From: Liopterus haemorrhoidalis
Lineage: Eukaryota; Arthropoda; Insecta; Coleoptera; Dytiscidae
DNA: 64,000 nt
Assembly (NCBI GenBank): GCA_963971575.1
Contig: OZ020618.1
Span: forward strand, 6,698,501 to 6,762,500
Direction: 5' to 3'
Position numbers and translations under genes: made by a program. Below, in pieces: positions 46,700-57,316 of this stretch (positions are counted from its first letter, which is position 1; every line of letters starts with the position of its first letter). The notes under the pieces were generated by a model, which saw nothing but the letters and a program-made list of their open reading frames with translations, made no database searches and was not told where the DNA came from.

Positions 46700-48145
46700 T
46701 CTTATAGTACCTAGCGCAACGAGGGCACTCGGATCTATCGAGACCTTGTTAGATAGCGTTAGAAAACAAAGCTATAAAGTGACATTTTCCTGATACAATC
46801 CTGTTAAGAGAAACAATATGGCGCATTTCTATTCAGATCTAGTTGTGGAGTAGACACTAACTGTGCAATGTGTTGTGTGTTAGCTTATTTCGTATTTATT
46901 TTAGCAGAATCTAGTGCACCTGGGATTTCTCGTCTTAGCGGTTTCTCCGTCAACGTAATTCCTTCTTTACCGGTATATCCCAGACCAGTATTTTTCACCG
47001 TACTGATAGAATCTTACCTTATTAGCGACTTGTTTAAATTAATTACAAGCCTTTACCCTTTGGCTATATCCTAATTAACATAAGATGTAATAAAGTAGTT
47101 GTTAAAATGATTTACAGCAGTGAATATAATTGAATCGCATATTTCAGAAACCATCTATCTTTAATTTACCGTGTTTTGCGAAAAATTATTATTGAGAACA
47201 CGCTCGGATACGCAGTCTGGTGGTCAAATATTGTACTACGCGACTGTAGTACTATTTGAAATTATTACATATGTTCTGGTGTTGATTTTTTGTTAGAACG
47301 TCGATAGATACATTTTCATAAAATAAAAATGTACTGTGCTTAAATTAACCTGTTCCCTGTTAGCATATTGACAGCTGAATACTAGATAATTCAGCCATTT
47401 TGCCATGAATTACAGCGCCGCCAACGGTAATGTCACTTCTCAATACTTATTGAACATTATACTCTGAAGATGACCACTTTGTAGCTGAAATGTACAGTAT
47501 TCTCAATAAATAATGAAGTTAAGAATTGTTTTATATTTATTTACAGCCCCTTTCATGGTTCAGAACTATTATATATAATTATTAAAGTCTATATTCATGG
47601 TTTTACATGTTAAATCAACAAATTTCCTAACCTATATGCGTCATAAAGTCAAGTAGTAAACACGATATGAAGTTTTCCATGGTTATTACATCCTGAATTT
47701 ACTGCAAGTGACATGGTTGACGTGATTGTGTCAGTCTCTCGCTATTAAACCATAAATACACTCGTTTCTTGACGCAAATTTAGTCATATATTGTTAATCT
47801 TGTTCTATATGAAAATTTTCACACTTAAGGTATACATCTGCATCTGCCCTGTGCGTCGATTATTATTAGTTGATTTCCAACTTTCAACGTGCAGTTTACA
47901 ACTTTCTTTTCGATTACTATTAATCTATTTTTATTGGTGGAGTCATCTGATTAATAATATTATTACTTTATTCCCGTTGGTTCATTTGAATGTAGAGCAT
48001 TTTGATTGGTTACAGGATTACTTGTTCCTATTGGTTCTTTTGTTTGCTTCAGTTATATTTGTTTGCTTGGTATAAACGTCGTGAAGAAGATGGTTATTCA
48101 GAATAAATAAAATATCGCGTTGCTCGAGCCAAGCCTTTTATTAGT
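46700..48145. other. Unassigned region
   Basis: Contains one copy of the GGATACGCAGTCTGGTGGTC repeat (47209 onwards; relatives near 42170 inverted and 52565). No gene was recognised. Open frames here have no domain. Confidence 0.4.
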
Positions 48146-48149
48146 AAAC

Positions 48150-48365
48150 TAACAAGAATATAGAACGACATGCACATCACACTGAAGACAAAAATGAAAC
48201 TAATCCAATCTCTGGTGTTTCCAGTTGCCCTCTATGCTGCGGAGTCATGGACATTGAAAATAACACACAAGATAAAGCTAAACTACTTCCAGTTATGAGG
48301 CTAGAGATACATGATGCCAATATCGTGGACCGCAAAATCGAAAATTACTGAATTTGAAATTCAAC
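48150..48365 (+). pseudogene. Non-LTR reverse transcriptase fragment
   Basis: Frame TLKTKMKLIQSLVFPVALYA, AESWTLKITHKIKL, followed by an MMPISWTAK segment. This is the well-known block after the RT core in RTE/L2-like arthropod LINEs. Short fragment, no tail identified. Confidence 0.65.
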
Positions 48366-48548
48366 CAGGCTTTCCATACGTATTCAACAAAGAATCCTTC
48401 AGAATTACGGTCATGTGTCACGCAGGACTTTTAATAAGTTATATGTGCCCAATCGGCCTCGTAATTATCGTTTTCTGTGGGCGGGGGTCGAATTATTGTC
48501 TTCTCGAGGCCTCTCATGGCGCCCCTGCTTACCCTTACCCCCCTTAAG

Positions 48549-48820
48549 ACGTGTTTTTTATTAATTTTATTATATGTTGTTTGAGTTCTGGTTGCATATC
48601 AGCATTTAGTTACGTATTTCATTAATTTCATTGTATGTAGTTTAAGTTTTGCTTGTATACTAGCATTAAGTCATGTATTTAATTAATTTTATTATATTTT
48701 TTTGAATTTTGATTATATGGTAGCATTTAATTACCTGTTTTATTAATTTTATAGTATACTGTGGAAGTTTTGATTGTGAATTTACCATTTAGTTGTGAAT
48801 TTTATTAAACAATCGTATGT
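48549..48820. repeat. AT-rich tandem repeat, about 62 bp x 4
   Basis: Degenerate units containing TTTATTAATTTTATT, then GTTTGAGTTTTG and AGCATTTAGTTA recur at about 48551, 48615, 48676 and 48738. Confidence 0.75.
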
Positions 48821-48829
48821 CCAAACAAT

Positions 48830-49550
48830 TCAAAATTCTGATAATAACAAATGACAGTGTAAGCGAAAAATAAATGACTCGAAATTTGATGAAATTACTT
48901 GAGCTTAATTAAATTTCATTAAATATTGAGAACGTGACGCGACGAAATTTATAGTCTTAAGGGGTAGAATGAAAATTAATTTTCCTCTTAAATCTTTTAT
49001 TTCTACACTAAAAGCTTTGACATTGTATTTTAAAAATAGTTAACATTTTTTGTAACGAAGTAATTAGAAAAATAATTTGAACAAGTTGAATTAATAATAA
49101 TCAAACCATAAATATGTTAGTAGAAATAATTACAATAATCTTAAAAAAATGTTATTGTTAATTAGAGAATTCTTTTTTCAGGAAGAGACGTGATTATGGT
49201 CTTCAAACAATAGAATATAAAGATCTGTTTTGTTGTTATTAAGACACAAACTTTGTTAATTAAAATGCATAATGAAATATTGTCCATTATCAATTCAATA
49301 AACCATTGTTCTACCGCTCATATTTTAATTTTTTCCATTTAACCGATGTCAAAGTCCCCTATGAGCAAAACACGGAACTAAACTTAACAACAAGTAATTA
49401 ATTTCAATTTACAGGAACAAAATGAACAGTAATAATTCACAGACCCTGTACAATTTAGCCCTAGTATAAACGACACATAAAATACATTTTCTTTCAACCA
49501 TACTTTATCATTATTAAGTTCTAAATACTGGCACCACGCCTTCATTTTTG
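48830..49550. other. AT-rich region upstream of the two-ORF gene
   Basis: No coding sequence recognised. It may hold upstream regulatory sequence for the gene at 49.6-50.5 kb. Confidence 0.4.
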
Positions 49551-49557
49551 TACCTGA

Positions 49558-49565
49558 TGACGTCA
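49558..49565 (+). promoter_or_regulatory. CRE-like palindrome TGACGTCA
   Basis: Perfect CREB/ATF-type palindrome about 95 bp upstream of the predicted 5' UTR donor site (49655/49656). It fits a proximal promoter, but there is no expression evidence. Confidence 0.4.
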
Positions 49566-49799
49566 CAGAAAACGTAGCTTCGCGTTGCTCTGGTAATTGT
49601 TTATCAACAAGACACCTGTTATCTTCGTATATTTAAGGGAAATCAACAAAATCAGGTAACTATGCAATTAAAGATAAAGTTATTTATGGTCTACTTTCAA
49701 TTTAACCCGCGAATTTTTGTAGAAAAGTTTCAAATTTCAAAATAATTCATTAAATGTCCACACCCATTTTTAAATTGAGACTAATTAATAATTTTACAG
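49566..49799 (+). other. Predicted 5' UTR exon and 144-bp intron
   Basis: A donor CAG/GTAAC at 49655/49656 and an acceptor TTTTACAG ending at 49799 define a likely intron in the leader. The transcription start is not known. A short upstream ORF starts at the ATG at 49811 in poor context and overlaps the main start. Confidence 0.45.
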
Positions 49800-49824
49800 A
49801 TACAAAATTCATGACTCATTTGAA

Positions 49825-50223
49825 ATGTCTGTGTTAGAAGAACGTGAGGAATATCTCAAGAACCCATATTTCAAGAAACACGAATACGGAGACTTCACCC
49901 CATTTTATATAACAATTACGATCTGTACAGTGATTGCCGCAGTCCTCTTCATCATAAATATTGTGATTGGTTGCTGTTCAAGGTACAGCGATTACTGGAA
50001 CGAAAGACATACAGGTAAATAATTAAATTTTTATTGACTACAAACCATAAAATTTTACTTTATATTAGGTAATCGCTGGATTTTACCTATTTGGACCGAT
50101 ACACCACATAACCAACCTCCATTAGATCTTACCGAACTTGACAAGGATTACATTCCACCTCCACCATACGAATTTCAACCGACACAATATAGTGAGTTAC
50201 AGAAACGTGAGAGTGATATTTAA
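49825..50223 (+). CDS. Single-pass membrane protein with PPPY tail (ORF1 of a two-ORF gene)
   Basis: Two exons, 49825-50014 and 50069-50223, are joined by a 54-bp phase-1 intron (GTAAAT...TATTAG) and give 114 residues. I do not recognise the family. Residues 1-26 are charged and lack a signal peptide. Residues 27-50 form one hydrophobic helix, ending in Cys50-Cys51, possible acylation sites. Residues 52-114 form a polar tail with NRWILPIWTDTP, an acidic stretch, a proline run giving a PPPY motif (94-97, a WW-domain ligand such as Nedd4-type ligases recognise), and YSEL (104-107, YxxL-type sorting signal). A membrane adaptor or trafficking role is possible but inferred. Start context is GAA before ATG. 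A second ORF begins 2 nt after the stop. Base composition differs from the surrounding repeats. Confidence 0.75.
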
Positions 50224-50225
50224 TC

Positions 50226-50399
50226 ATGTTTCACGTATACTGGCCCGCTACTGCGTGCCTTACGATGTTCATTTTGATTGGAGTTATTTTCGTCATGTTA
50301 CGCTATGGTCCAAGGCTTTGTAAGACTAGAAATGTTGCTAACCCTGACGAAAGTGACTGGCAAGACAAAACTTATGAACAAAAAGTGTCTTTCGCATAA
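50226..50399 (+). CDS. 57-residue membrane microprotein (ORF2 of a two-ORF gene)
   Basis: The ATG at 50226 lies 2 nt after the ORF1 stop (TAA at 50221-50223), in a different frame and with A at -3. The frame gives 57 residues: a short N-terminus (MFHVYWPATA), a hydrophobic helix at about 8-25, then a positively charged RYGPRLCKTR patch and a polar, acidic tail ending KVSFA. The positive-inside rule suggests the C-terminus faces the cytosol or mitochondrial matrix. No splice signal separates it from ORF1, and polyadenylation signals follow within 60-90 bp, so both ORFs probably share one mRNA. The family is not recognised. The layout resembles known insect dicistronic microprotein genes, by analogy only. 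Confidence 0.65.
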   Translation: MFHVYWPATACLTMFILIGVIFVMLRYGPRLCKTRNVANPDESDWQDKTYEQKVSFA

Positions 50400-50456
50400 A
50401 AATATTTCTAATTTTAATATGGATAACTTTAAATATTATCGACAGCTATTACATAT

Positions 50457-50485
50457 AATAAACAGCTTAGTGTTTAGAAAATAAA
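50457..50485 (+). terminator. Polyadenylation signals
   Basis: AATAAA at 50457-50462 and again at 50480-50485, shortly after ORF2. They place the 3' end of the two-ORF gene near 50.5 kb. Confidence 0.6.
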
Positions 50486-50884
50486 TTCTATTTAACCAGT
50501 CGTCATAATTTAATGAATAATTAAATATACACATAAGATATGTCTAAGGGTATTTAAAAAACAGGGATAATAGGGCCGGTCGAAACTTTACTTTAACCAC
50601 GTGGCTTTCGTATCTATGACCGGCGGTCTAGAAATGGAGAACTTACCTTCGCTGGCTCTTATACGCCTATCTAGGCGATTGGATTCTATTTTCTTGTATT
50701 AAAAAAAATCATATTTTTTGTATTTATTGTTAATAATTATTACATTAAATACAAATACTAAATTCTCGCCTAAAAACTCACCTGCAGAAAATAAATTGCT
50801 TAAAAAAGACTTATTATTTTTACAACATAATGAAGATATAGGGACATTTTGAATTGCTAGAGAGAAAAATTGAAAATTTCAGTA

Positions 50885-51645
50885 CAAAATGAGACCTCCT
50901 CGAGCCCTTAGGACAGTTTTGTAGCGCTTATTCATTGAATGGCTCAAGAGAAAAAAATAAAAAAATATCGGTAGAAAATGAGACCTCGAGCCCTTACTGC
51001 TATTATTCATTTACTATTCAATGAATTGCTTAAGAGAAAAGATTGAAAATTTCAGTAGAAAATGAGACCTCCTCGAGCCCTTAGGACAGCTTTGCCTCGA
51101 TTATTCATTAAATCGCTAAAGAGAAAAAATTTAAAATAGAAAATTAGACCTCCTCGAGCCCTTAGGACAGATTTGCAGCGATTATTCATTGAATTGCTCA
51201 AGAGAAAAAATTTTAAATATCGGTAGAAAATGAGACCTCCTCTAGCCCTTACGACAGCTTTGCTGCGATTATTCATTTACTATTCAACGAATTGCTAAAG
51301 AGAAAAGATTGAAAATTTCAGTAGAAAATGAGATCTCCTCGAGCCCTTAGGACAGCTTTGTCGCGATTATTCATTGACATCAATTAATTACTAGAGAAAA
51401 AAAATGAAAATTTATGTAGAAAATAGGACCTCAGAGCCATTATGACAGCTTTGCCGCGATTATTTATTGTACTGCTAAAAAAAATGAATATTTTAGTAGA
51501 AAATGAGACCTCCTCGAGCCCTTAGGACAGCTTTGCCGCGATTATTCTTTTAATTGCTAAAGAGAAAAAATTTAAAATTTCAGTAGAAAATGAGACCTCA
51601 CTGAGCTCATAGGACAACTCTGCTGCGAATATTCATTGCTCTTCA
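50885..51645. repeat. Tandem array of 75-100 bp units, about 8 to 9 copies
   Basis: The unit contains ATGAGACCTCCTCGAGCCCT, then TAGGACAGCTTTGCCGCGAT and TATTCATTGAATTGCTAAAG, separated by A-rich spacers. Units start near 50889, 50980, 51061, 51145, 51229, 51327, 51425, 51505 and 51591. The long minus-strand frames through it are artefacts. Confidence 0.92.
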
Positions 51646-51722
51646 AATTCCTAGACAAATCTTTAATGTATAAAACTGCAGCTTTTTAGAACGTATTAAA
51701 TTTGCCAGTATTAATTTTAAAT

Positions 51723-51850
51723 GGCTGCTTTAGCTCTGTGATTAAACACTCATATATGGTTCACAGAGAAACGGGTTCAATTCCCGTCGAGCTTAAAAAG
51801 AAGTGCCTGTTTTTACACGAATAATAAAACTGGCATCAAGACAGTCGCCT
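51723..51850 (+). repeat. tRNA-derived SINE-like unit
   Basis: TTTAGCTCTGTGATTAAA (A-box region) and a B box GGGTTCAATTCCC (51773-51785), with AGCT at both ends able to pair. The following body (AAGTGCCTGTTTTTACACGA) is loosely similar to the body after the SINE at 29015. Confidence 0.55.
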
Positions 51851-51854
51851 AATT

Positions 51855-53535
51855 TTCATATAGAACTAGAGATACAGAACTTACCTTTGCCATATGCACC
51901 ACTTAAGCGTTGCGAACCTATTAATTTGTAAAGCAGTATTGCATTTTTTTATTAATCAGTTTTAATTATAGCATACATTAAGTTTTTCCATATTAAAATT
52001 TGAAGTGTTTTAATTTTATACAAAAATACAAATGTATTATTAATGTTTTTATCAAAATAGTTTTAGTATAATAGTATTAAGCTTGAATTTTCACATACCG
52101 TCCATTTTATTTGTTTTTATAGATATATATATATATACACTATTTATATATAAGACATTTCCATTTTTATAAAAATATATGGAATAAATAAATGCCATTT
52201 TAAAAATTATTTATTGTTTTTTTAATCGTAAGGGGTACCCCTTATGATTTTTTCGATTTTCGAGCCAAATTTTTTGTCTCCGATTTACTTAAAAATGTGT
52301 ATACTTATGTATTTTGAGTCGTAGATCTCAAAAATAATCTCCATTACAAGCTACGGTTTACCGTTTTTGAATAAATTGAAAAAACCGACAGAAAATTGCC
52401 ACATTTCAATAAATACATATGAGAGGGTGCTGTAAATATATTTTTTAGACTCCCCACCCTAAAATTAGTCTATATACAAATAAAAAAATGGGTAAAATTT
52501 TCGCGGGATAATAACGTAGAGTGATGATGAAGTCACTCACTAGGCATTAAGAAGCGAGACGCTCGAATACGCTAACTGGTGGCCAAATTATTGTACTAAA
52601 TACTGCAGTACAGTCTGAACTTATTACGTATATTTTAGTGTTGCTTTTCTAGGATGTGGATAAACTCAATCATTCTAAGGTAGGTTATAAATAATTATTA
52701 CTAATATTTTACTCAAATATAAACATCTTTATTTAAAAATAATTTACAAAAAATTTTAATACTATAATGCAAAAAATATTAAATAAAAAAAGTACAATGC
52801 AGGATGAAAATAATTTTAAAGCCCTTTTTATGTAACCATAAGAAGTAAAAAATTAAAAACAATTTACTTCTTTTTAAGATCCCCCTAAAATCTAAAACAC
52901 TTTCTCAATCATTCTTTGTAAATTATTCAACCTCTGGTAAACTAAATAATAAATCAGTTCTTAAAGAACTGATTCGTTACGGGTCTATCTATTAATGATT
53001 GAGTATTAATCTGGAACTTGCGACTCATCACACGTATTAAAATAACTATTAAAAATATAGTTAACCGACTTTTGTAAAGGACACTCTTTTAGTAAGTCCC
53101 ATGATTCGGACAGAACTGGATATATTGGGTGCCCCGTACGGACATCTCCATATTTATGTACTCTTTACGAAATGGCTTCACCCGCTGTCGCAGCACTCAC
53201 TATCTCATCGAATGACTGTTCCAGGCAGTGTTTCAACTCTGCGTAACTTACCACCAAGATGCTCTGTTCATCCCTCGACATCAAACAAACCTAATAAACA
53301 AAACAAAAATATCACAAACATACTTATGATAGTAATAACTCCAAAGAGATTTAGGAATGATATGTCAGATGACACAAAAATACGTTTAACTCTTAATCAA
53401 TGTTTATAATAGATGCCCAAAAATGCTGAAAGGCAAATTTTTTGGTTAAAGTCTATTGAAAACATTAGTCCTCGTAAACAATTATGTTACAATGTAAATC
53501 GCAATCAGTGATCACAAATATGTAAGTTACGGCAA
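51855..53535. other. Unassigned region
   Basis: Includes a TATATA run (52125-52140), the GAATACGCTAACTGGTGGCC relative of the 47.2-kb repeat (52565-52660), and an open frame (53101-53409) without a recognisable domain. The missing last PAN3 exon was looked for here and not found. Confidence 0.4.
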
Positions 53536-53539
53536 ACTA

Positions 53540-53615
53540 CAAGGTGTCTCAAAAGAAATTTTATATTTATTTAGCTTACTGCGTGAACGCAACGTATCCG
53601 AGGGGCGCGGGGGTT
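53540..53615 (+). mobile_element. Solo 5' end of the DD41D element (76 bp)
   Basis: Identical or nearly so to the first 76 bp of copy 4, starting CAAGGTGTCTCAAAAGAAAT after TA (53538-53539). It breaks off after GGCGCGGGGGTT into unrelated sequence. It lies only 186 bp upstream of copy 4. Confidence 0.9.
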
Positions 53616-53801
53616 CACCACTTCTCGAGTGAATAGCGTATATACGGACAGAAAGGCAGACATACAGACAGGGAGAGAAAGACGTTGTTTTTATATATAT
53701 GGATAGAAATTGACGCATACCTTAACAAATTCTTTTACAGAATAGCAATTCTAAAATTTTAACGCTACACAACTGATAAACACAACTCTAATATTAATGT
53801 A

Positions 53802-55111
53802 CAAGGTGTCTCAAAGAAATTTTATATTTATTTAGCTTACTGCGTGAACGCAACGTATCCGAGGGGCGCGGGGGTTATGTCAATCGGTAGCCTGGCTCTT
53901 GGGAATTCAGTCGCTATGGAGCGTTTCTCGGGAGCAGACCGCGCGTTATGCGTGCGAGAGTTTTACAAAAACGGTGATTCGGCGACTGTAGCGCGTAGAA
54001 AATTCTGCAGTATTCGAGGTTTTCGCCACTTAAATGATGCGCCTAGCATTCCTCTCATTCGACATTGGGTTAAAAAGTTTGAAGAGACTGGTACAACGCT
54101 GGATAAATCAAAATCCGGGCGACCTAGGTCATCAAGAACGGTAGAAAACGTGGAGAATGTTAATCAGTCTGTTCGTGACGACCCGAACCTTTCAATTCGG
54201 AAGCGCGCAAGTGCTTTAAATGTGCATAGATCATCATTACATCGCATTATGCACAAAGACCTAAAGCTGCACCCCTACAAAATTCAATTGGTGCAAGAAT
54301 TAAAGCCCCAAGATGCCAGTCAGAGGCTTAATTTCGTAAATCAGGTGATTGAGCGATTTTCAACGTTTACCAACATTTTGTTTTCGGATTAAGCTCATTT
54401 TCATCTTAATGGCCACGTAAATAAGCAGAACTGCCGCTACTGGAGTGCAACGAATCCGAAACGCAAACATCAGAAACCCCTACATTCGCCTAAAGTGACC
54501 GTATGGGCTGCGATGTCGGCGCGAGGAATTATCGGCCCTTACTTTTTTGAAGACGAAAGGGGGCGTGCAGTTACAGTGAATTCAGAGCGTTATGTGGAGA
54601 TGTTAGACAACTTCTTGGTACCTGAACTGCAAAACTTTCCTGGCTATAACTAAAGAACATGGTTCCAACAGGACGGAGCAACTTCACACACGTCCAATAT
54701 GTCTCTGCCACGTGTTCCTTAAATTTTCTCAGGCAAATTGATCTCCCGGAGAGGTGACATAAATTGGCCTCCACGCAGTCCAGATTTAACCCCTATGGAC
54801 TTTTTCCTATGGGGTTATCTTAAATCTAAAGTTTACGCCAATAAACCGACTTCACTGGCGCATTTGAAAGAAAATATCCGTCACGAAATGGCAGCCATCC
54901 CTGAGTCCACCTGCCGAGACGTCATAAGTAATTTTACTGTTCGATTAAATGAGTGCCGAGAACGCGAGGGTCTACATTTAGACGATATTATTTTTAAGAA
55001 ATAAATCCCCAAAAAGTGTATTTTAATAATTAATAAACATTTTTTCTATATACGGCTTACTTTTTTTTTAATCGATCCACTAAATATAAAATTTTTTTTT
55101 GAGACACCTTG
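53802..55111 (+). mobile_element. DD41D element copy 4, full length with both ends, 1310 bp
   Basis: Both termini are present (CAAGGTGTCTCAAAG at the left, TTTGAGACACCTTG at the right) with TA duplications (53800-53801 and 55112-55113). The left terminus lacks one A relative to the other copies. This is the reference for element length in the window. Confidence 0.93.
53916..55004 (+). pseudogene. DD41D transposase with three premature stops
   Basis: Same gene as at 39718-40806 and nearly identical over its length, but with a TAA just after the first catalytic Asp (SD-stop near 54390), a TAA replacing Gln in the YNQR site (about 54650), and a TAA at the VREIF site (about 54719). Apart from these substitutions the frame and the catalytic Asp codons persist, so inactivation is recent. 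Confidence 0.9.
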
Positions 55112-55114
55112 TAT

Positions 55115-56125
55115 TAAGAAAATGAAAAAATCACATGTGGCTAAGTTAATGGAGACGAAAGCATTTCAGAATTTAATTAATAGTCTGAGCCCTACAGTTG
55201 CTTCATTTATAGTCTCAATTTAAAAATGCTGCTAAAAAATTACCATCATATTCTTTAAAAGATAAAGCATTTTACCTAGCACTTTATAAAAAATAGCCCA
55301 AAATGCTACTAATTTCTTCAAAATTTTATGATAATGCCATCCAAATCCACTATTATAAAATCTTTGCCTAATATTCCTTTTAATTTTGGCATTAATAAAT
55401 TATTTTTTGATAAATTATCTATTAGGCATAACTCAATAATTTATTTAATTTGCCTAATTTATTTAAATTAATTTAATTAAGTATGCTTTTTATGCCTGCG
55501 TCTGCGATTTCCGACATGTCATCATGTAATATCAGGATACATCGCACTGATGAGAACCAAATAGTTCGAAACGCTTGCATAAATTGTTAAATACTGATTT
55601 GAAATTCCCGCCACGCGCGACAAATGCAGTTTAGTACTGCCCGACGCTACCCTGTCGCTCGCGCTCGTGTTGCCTATTTCTAACATGGGACTAACACCTC
55701 TGATACTGTACTCTGTGGAATAATGAATCATAGGACTGTTTATAATACGAACGCATAACTGCATAGCACGGAACTTTATCAAGCTGATCCTTTTATTCTT
55801 CTACAGCTTACGTGTAGCCATACACAGATGAGAGTCGCAAGCATGCATCATGCAACGGTCACAGGAAATCATAGAACGATATAAAAATATAGTTAAATCT
55901 CCGTAAGTCGAACTGTCACTTCACCACTGGCACGACAGCCCAAGGTGAACCTAGGCCTAGTATCTTCACGTTTCATGATATTTTTAATCTGTGTATTTTC
56001 AGCTGGAAATTTCAAGTAAGGCCGAGTTGTTATTAGTCCAAAATAGAATGAAATGGAAATCTTTTGTAATAGCTCTTTGTATCTGCTAGAATCTCTATAA
56101 ACTTATATATAATAACTCAAAAATT
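55115..56125. other. Unassigned region
   Basis: A GC-richer patch at 55600-55700 and an open minus-strand frame around 55905-56035 have no recognisable product. The next PAN3 exon would be expected on this side but was not identified. Confidence 0.4.
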
Positions 56126-56127
56126 AC

Positions 56128-56290
56128 CTTTTCTTGTACTCCAGCATCAAGTTTGTTCAAACATTGCACTACATGAGCCATATCGAGCCAAGGTCTTCCA
56201 TCTTCGGTGACTTGGTGGAAAACGTAGTCTCTGAAGAGTTTCAGCATGTAGCGATCTCCAGTTTCAGCCCACGTTCCATCCATATTCAAT
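56128..56290 (-). CDS. PAN3: PAN3, penultimate or near-terminal exon
   Basis: Acceptor AATTTTAG just before 56290 and donor AAAG/GTAAT at 56128/56127. The translation runs [40 protein letters not shown] and [10 protein letters not shown], matching the C-terminal PAN2-binding knob of PAN3 (human: [25 protein letters not shown]). The exon starts at phase 2 and completes the Glu codon of the previous exon (RPE). It ends in phase 0. The remaining 35-40 residues of PAN3 should follow in one more exon that I could not find down to about 50.5 kb. Confidence 0.93.
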
Positions 56291-56354
56291 CTAAAATTAA
56301 TATGTTATTAACAACTTGATAAATATAATTATCTCTATATACAGTCAGCGCTCT

Positions 56355-56470
56355 TTTAACGTACGTTCGATGATACGTAAATGATTAATTACGGATCCTA
56401 TGTTCGTACGAACGTACACGTTGTTCGTACGAACGTACACATTGTCCGCGCGAACGTACATCGCATCACA
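56355..56470. repeat. Palindromic GTTCGTACGAAC repeats
   Basis: TGTTCGTACGAACGTACAC occurs twice (about 56400-56440), followed by a diverged copy TGTCCGCGCGAACGTACAT. It lies just upstream of the PAN3 exon on the gene strand, next to ACAGTCAGCGCTCTTTTAAC, which looks like a transposon end. Confidence 0.6.
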
Positions 56471-56855
56471 CGAAAACGTCGTTTTCGTATTTGATATGGC
56501 AACTTTATGGTTAAAGAAAAGGGAAAAGAAATAGCACACAATGTATAATCGGATTCACGAAAAATGTCCGATTATTAAATGACGGGACCGCATTTAATTT
56601 TGAAAGAGTAAACTTAACGTTAAACTTGCAGATTTTAAAACTTTCTACAAAAAAAGATTCTTACACTTTTTTTTTTTCATGAATGATCATTTGCAAGATT
56701 TTGAAGTTTATTAATTTAATGCCCCTAATATTTTCGTAAATCCGAATAGAACAGTAAACACGTAGTACTAACATATAAATACATATTAAAAAAATAAAAA
56801 TAAACCATACATTATATAATACACTCGTAAATACGTGTATATATTCGGCTGCATT

Positions 56856-57245
56856 AAACGGTTAAGCGGAACTAAATGGGAATTTAGTTCTTTTAGATTG
56901 TCACGAGAAGGGCCCTTGCTTGGGTTATTTCATTTTTCACGTTGGGATGTCAAAATTTAAAATTCCAACAATGAAACCATGGAAACGAATGACATATGTC
57001 AAAATTAAATATTTTTTTTAGATATTTTAATGACAAAAAAATAAATAAATGGGAAATTAAGAATGTATTAAGAATGACACAAAAAATCAAAATATAAAGA
57101 AAATGACATTTTAAAATGATATTAACCTTTACCAAAAAATGTTTATTGTAAGTATGATTTACAAAGCTTAAACAAAACAGCCGAAAGGCACGATTTAAAC
57201 GATGAAAGTAACTAGATTGCAAAATCTACTTCCGCTTAACCGTTT
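56856..57245. mobile_element. MITE with AAACGGTTAAGCGGA ends
   Basis: A perfect 15-bp inverted repeat (56856-56870 and 57231-57245). The interior right part is shared with 13560-13790. Located in a PAN3 intron. Confidence 0.7.
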
Positions 57246-57316
57246 GGAAGAGACTGTATTGTTTGTTTTATTGCTTTGTTTAAACTCTTTTAGCCAAATC
57301 TCTCTTTTTATATATA

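Noticed and set aside
47791..48075. 94-residue hydrophobic frame suggesting a membrane protein
   Set aside because: T-rich sequence gives hydrophobic translations by chance; no start context, conserved motif or exon structure.
51052..51276. Minus-strand frame with repeated RARGGLIFY
   Set aside because: Artefact of the tandem array at 50885-51645.
53101..53409. 102-residue open frame
   Set aside because: No recognisable domain, splice context or transposon motif; kept only as a note.
55905..56035. Open minus-strand frame as the missing last PAN3 exon
   Set aside because: Its translation shows none of the conserved tail motifs expected after LDAGVxEK.
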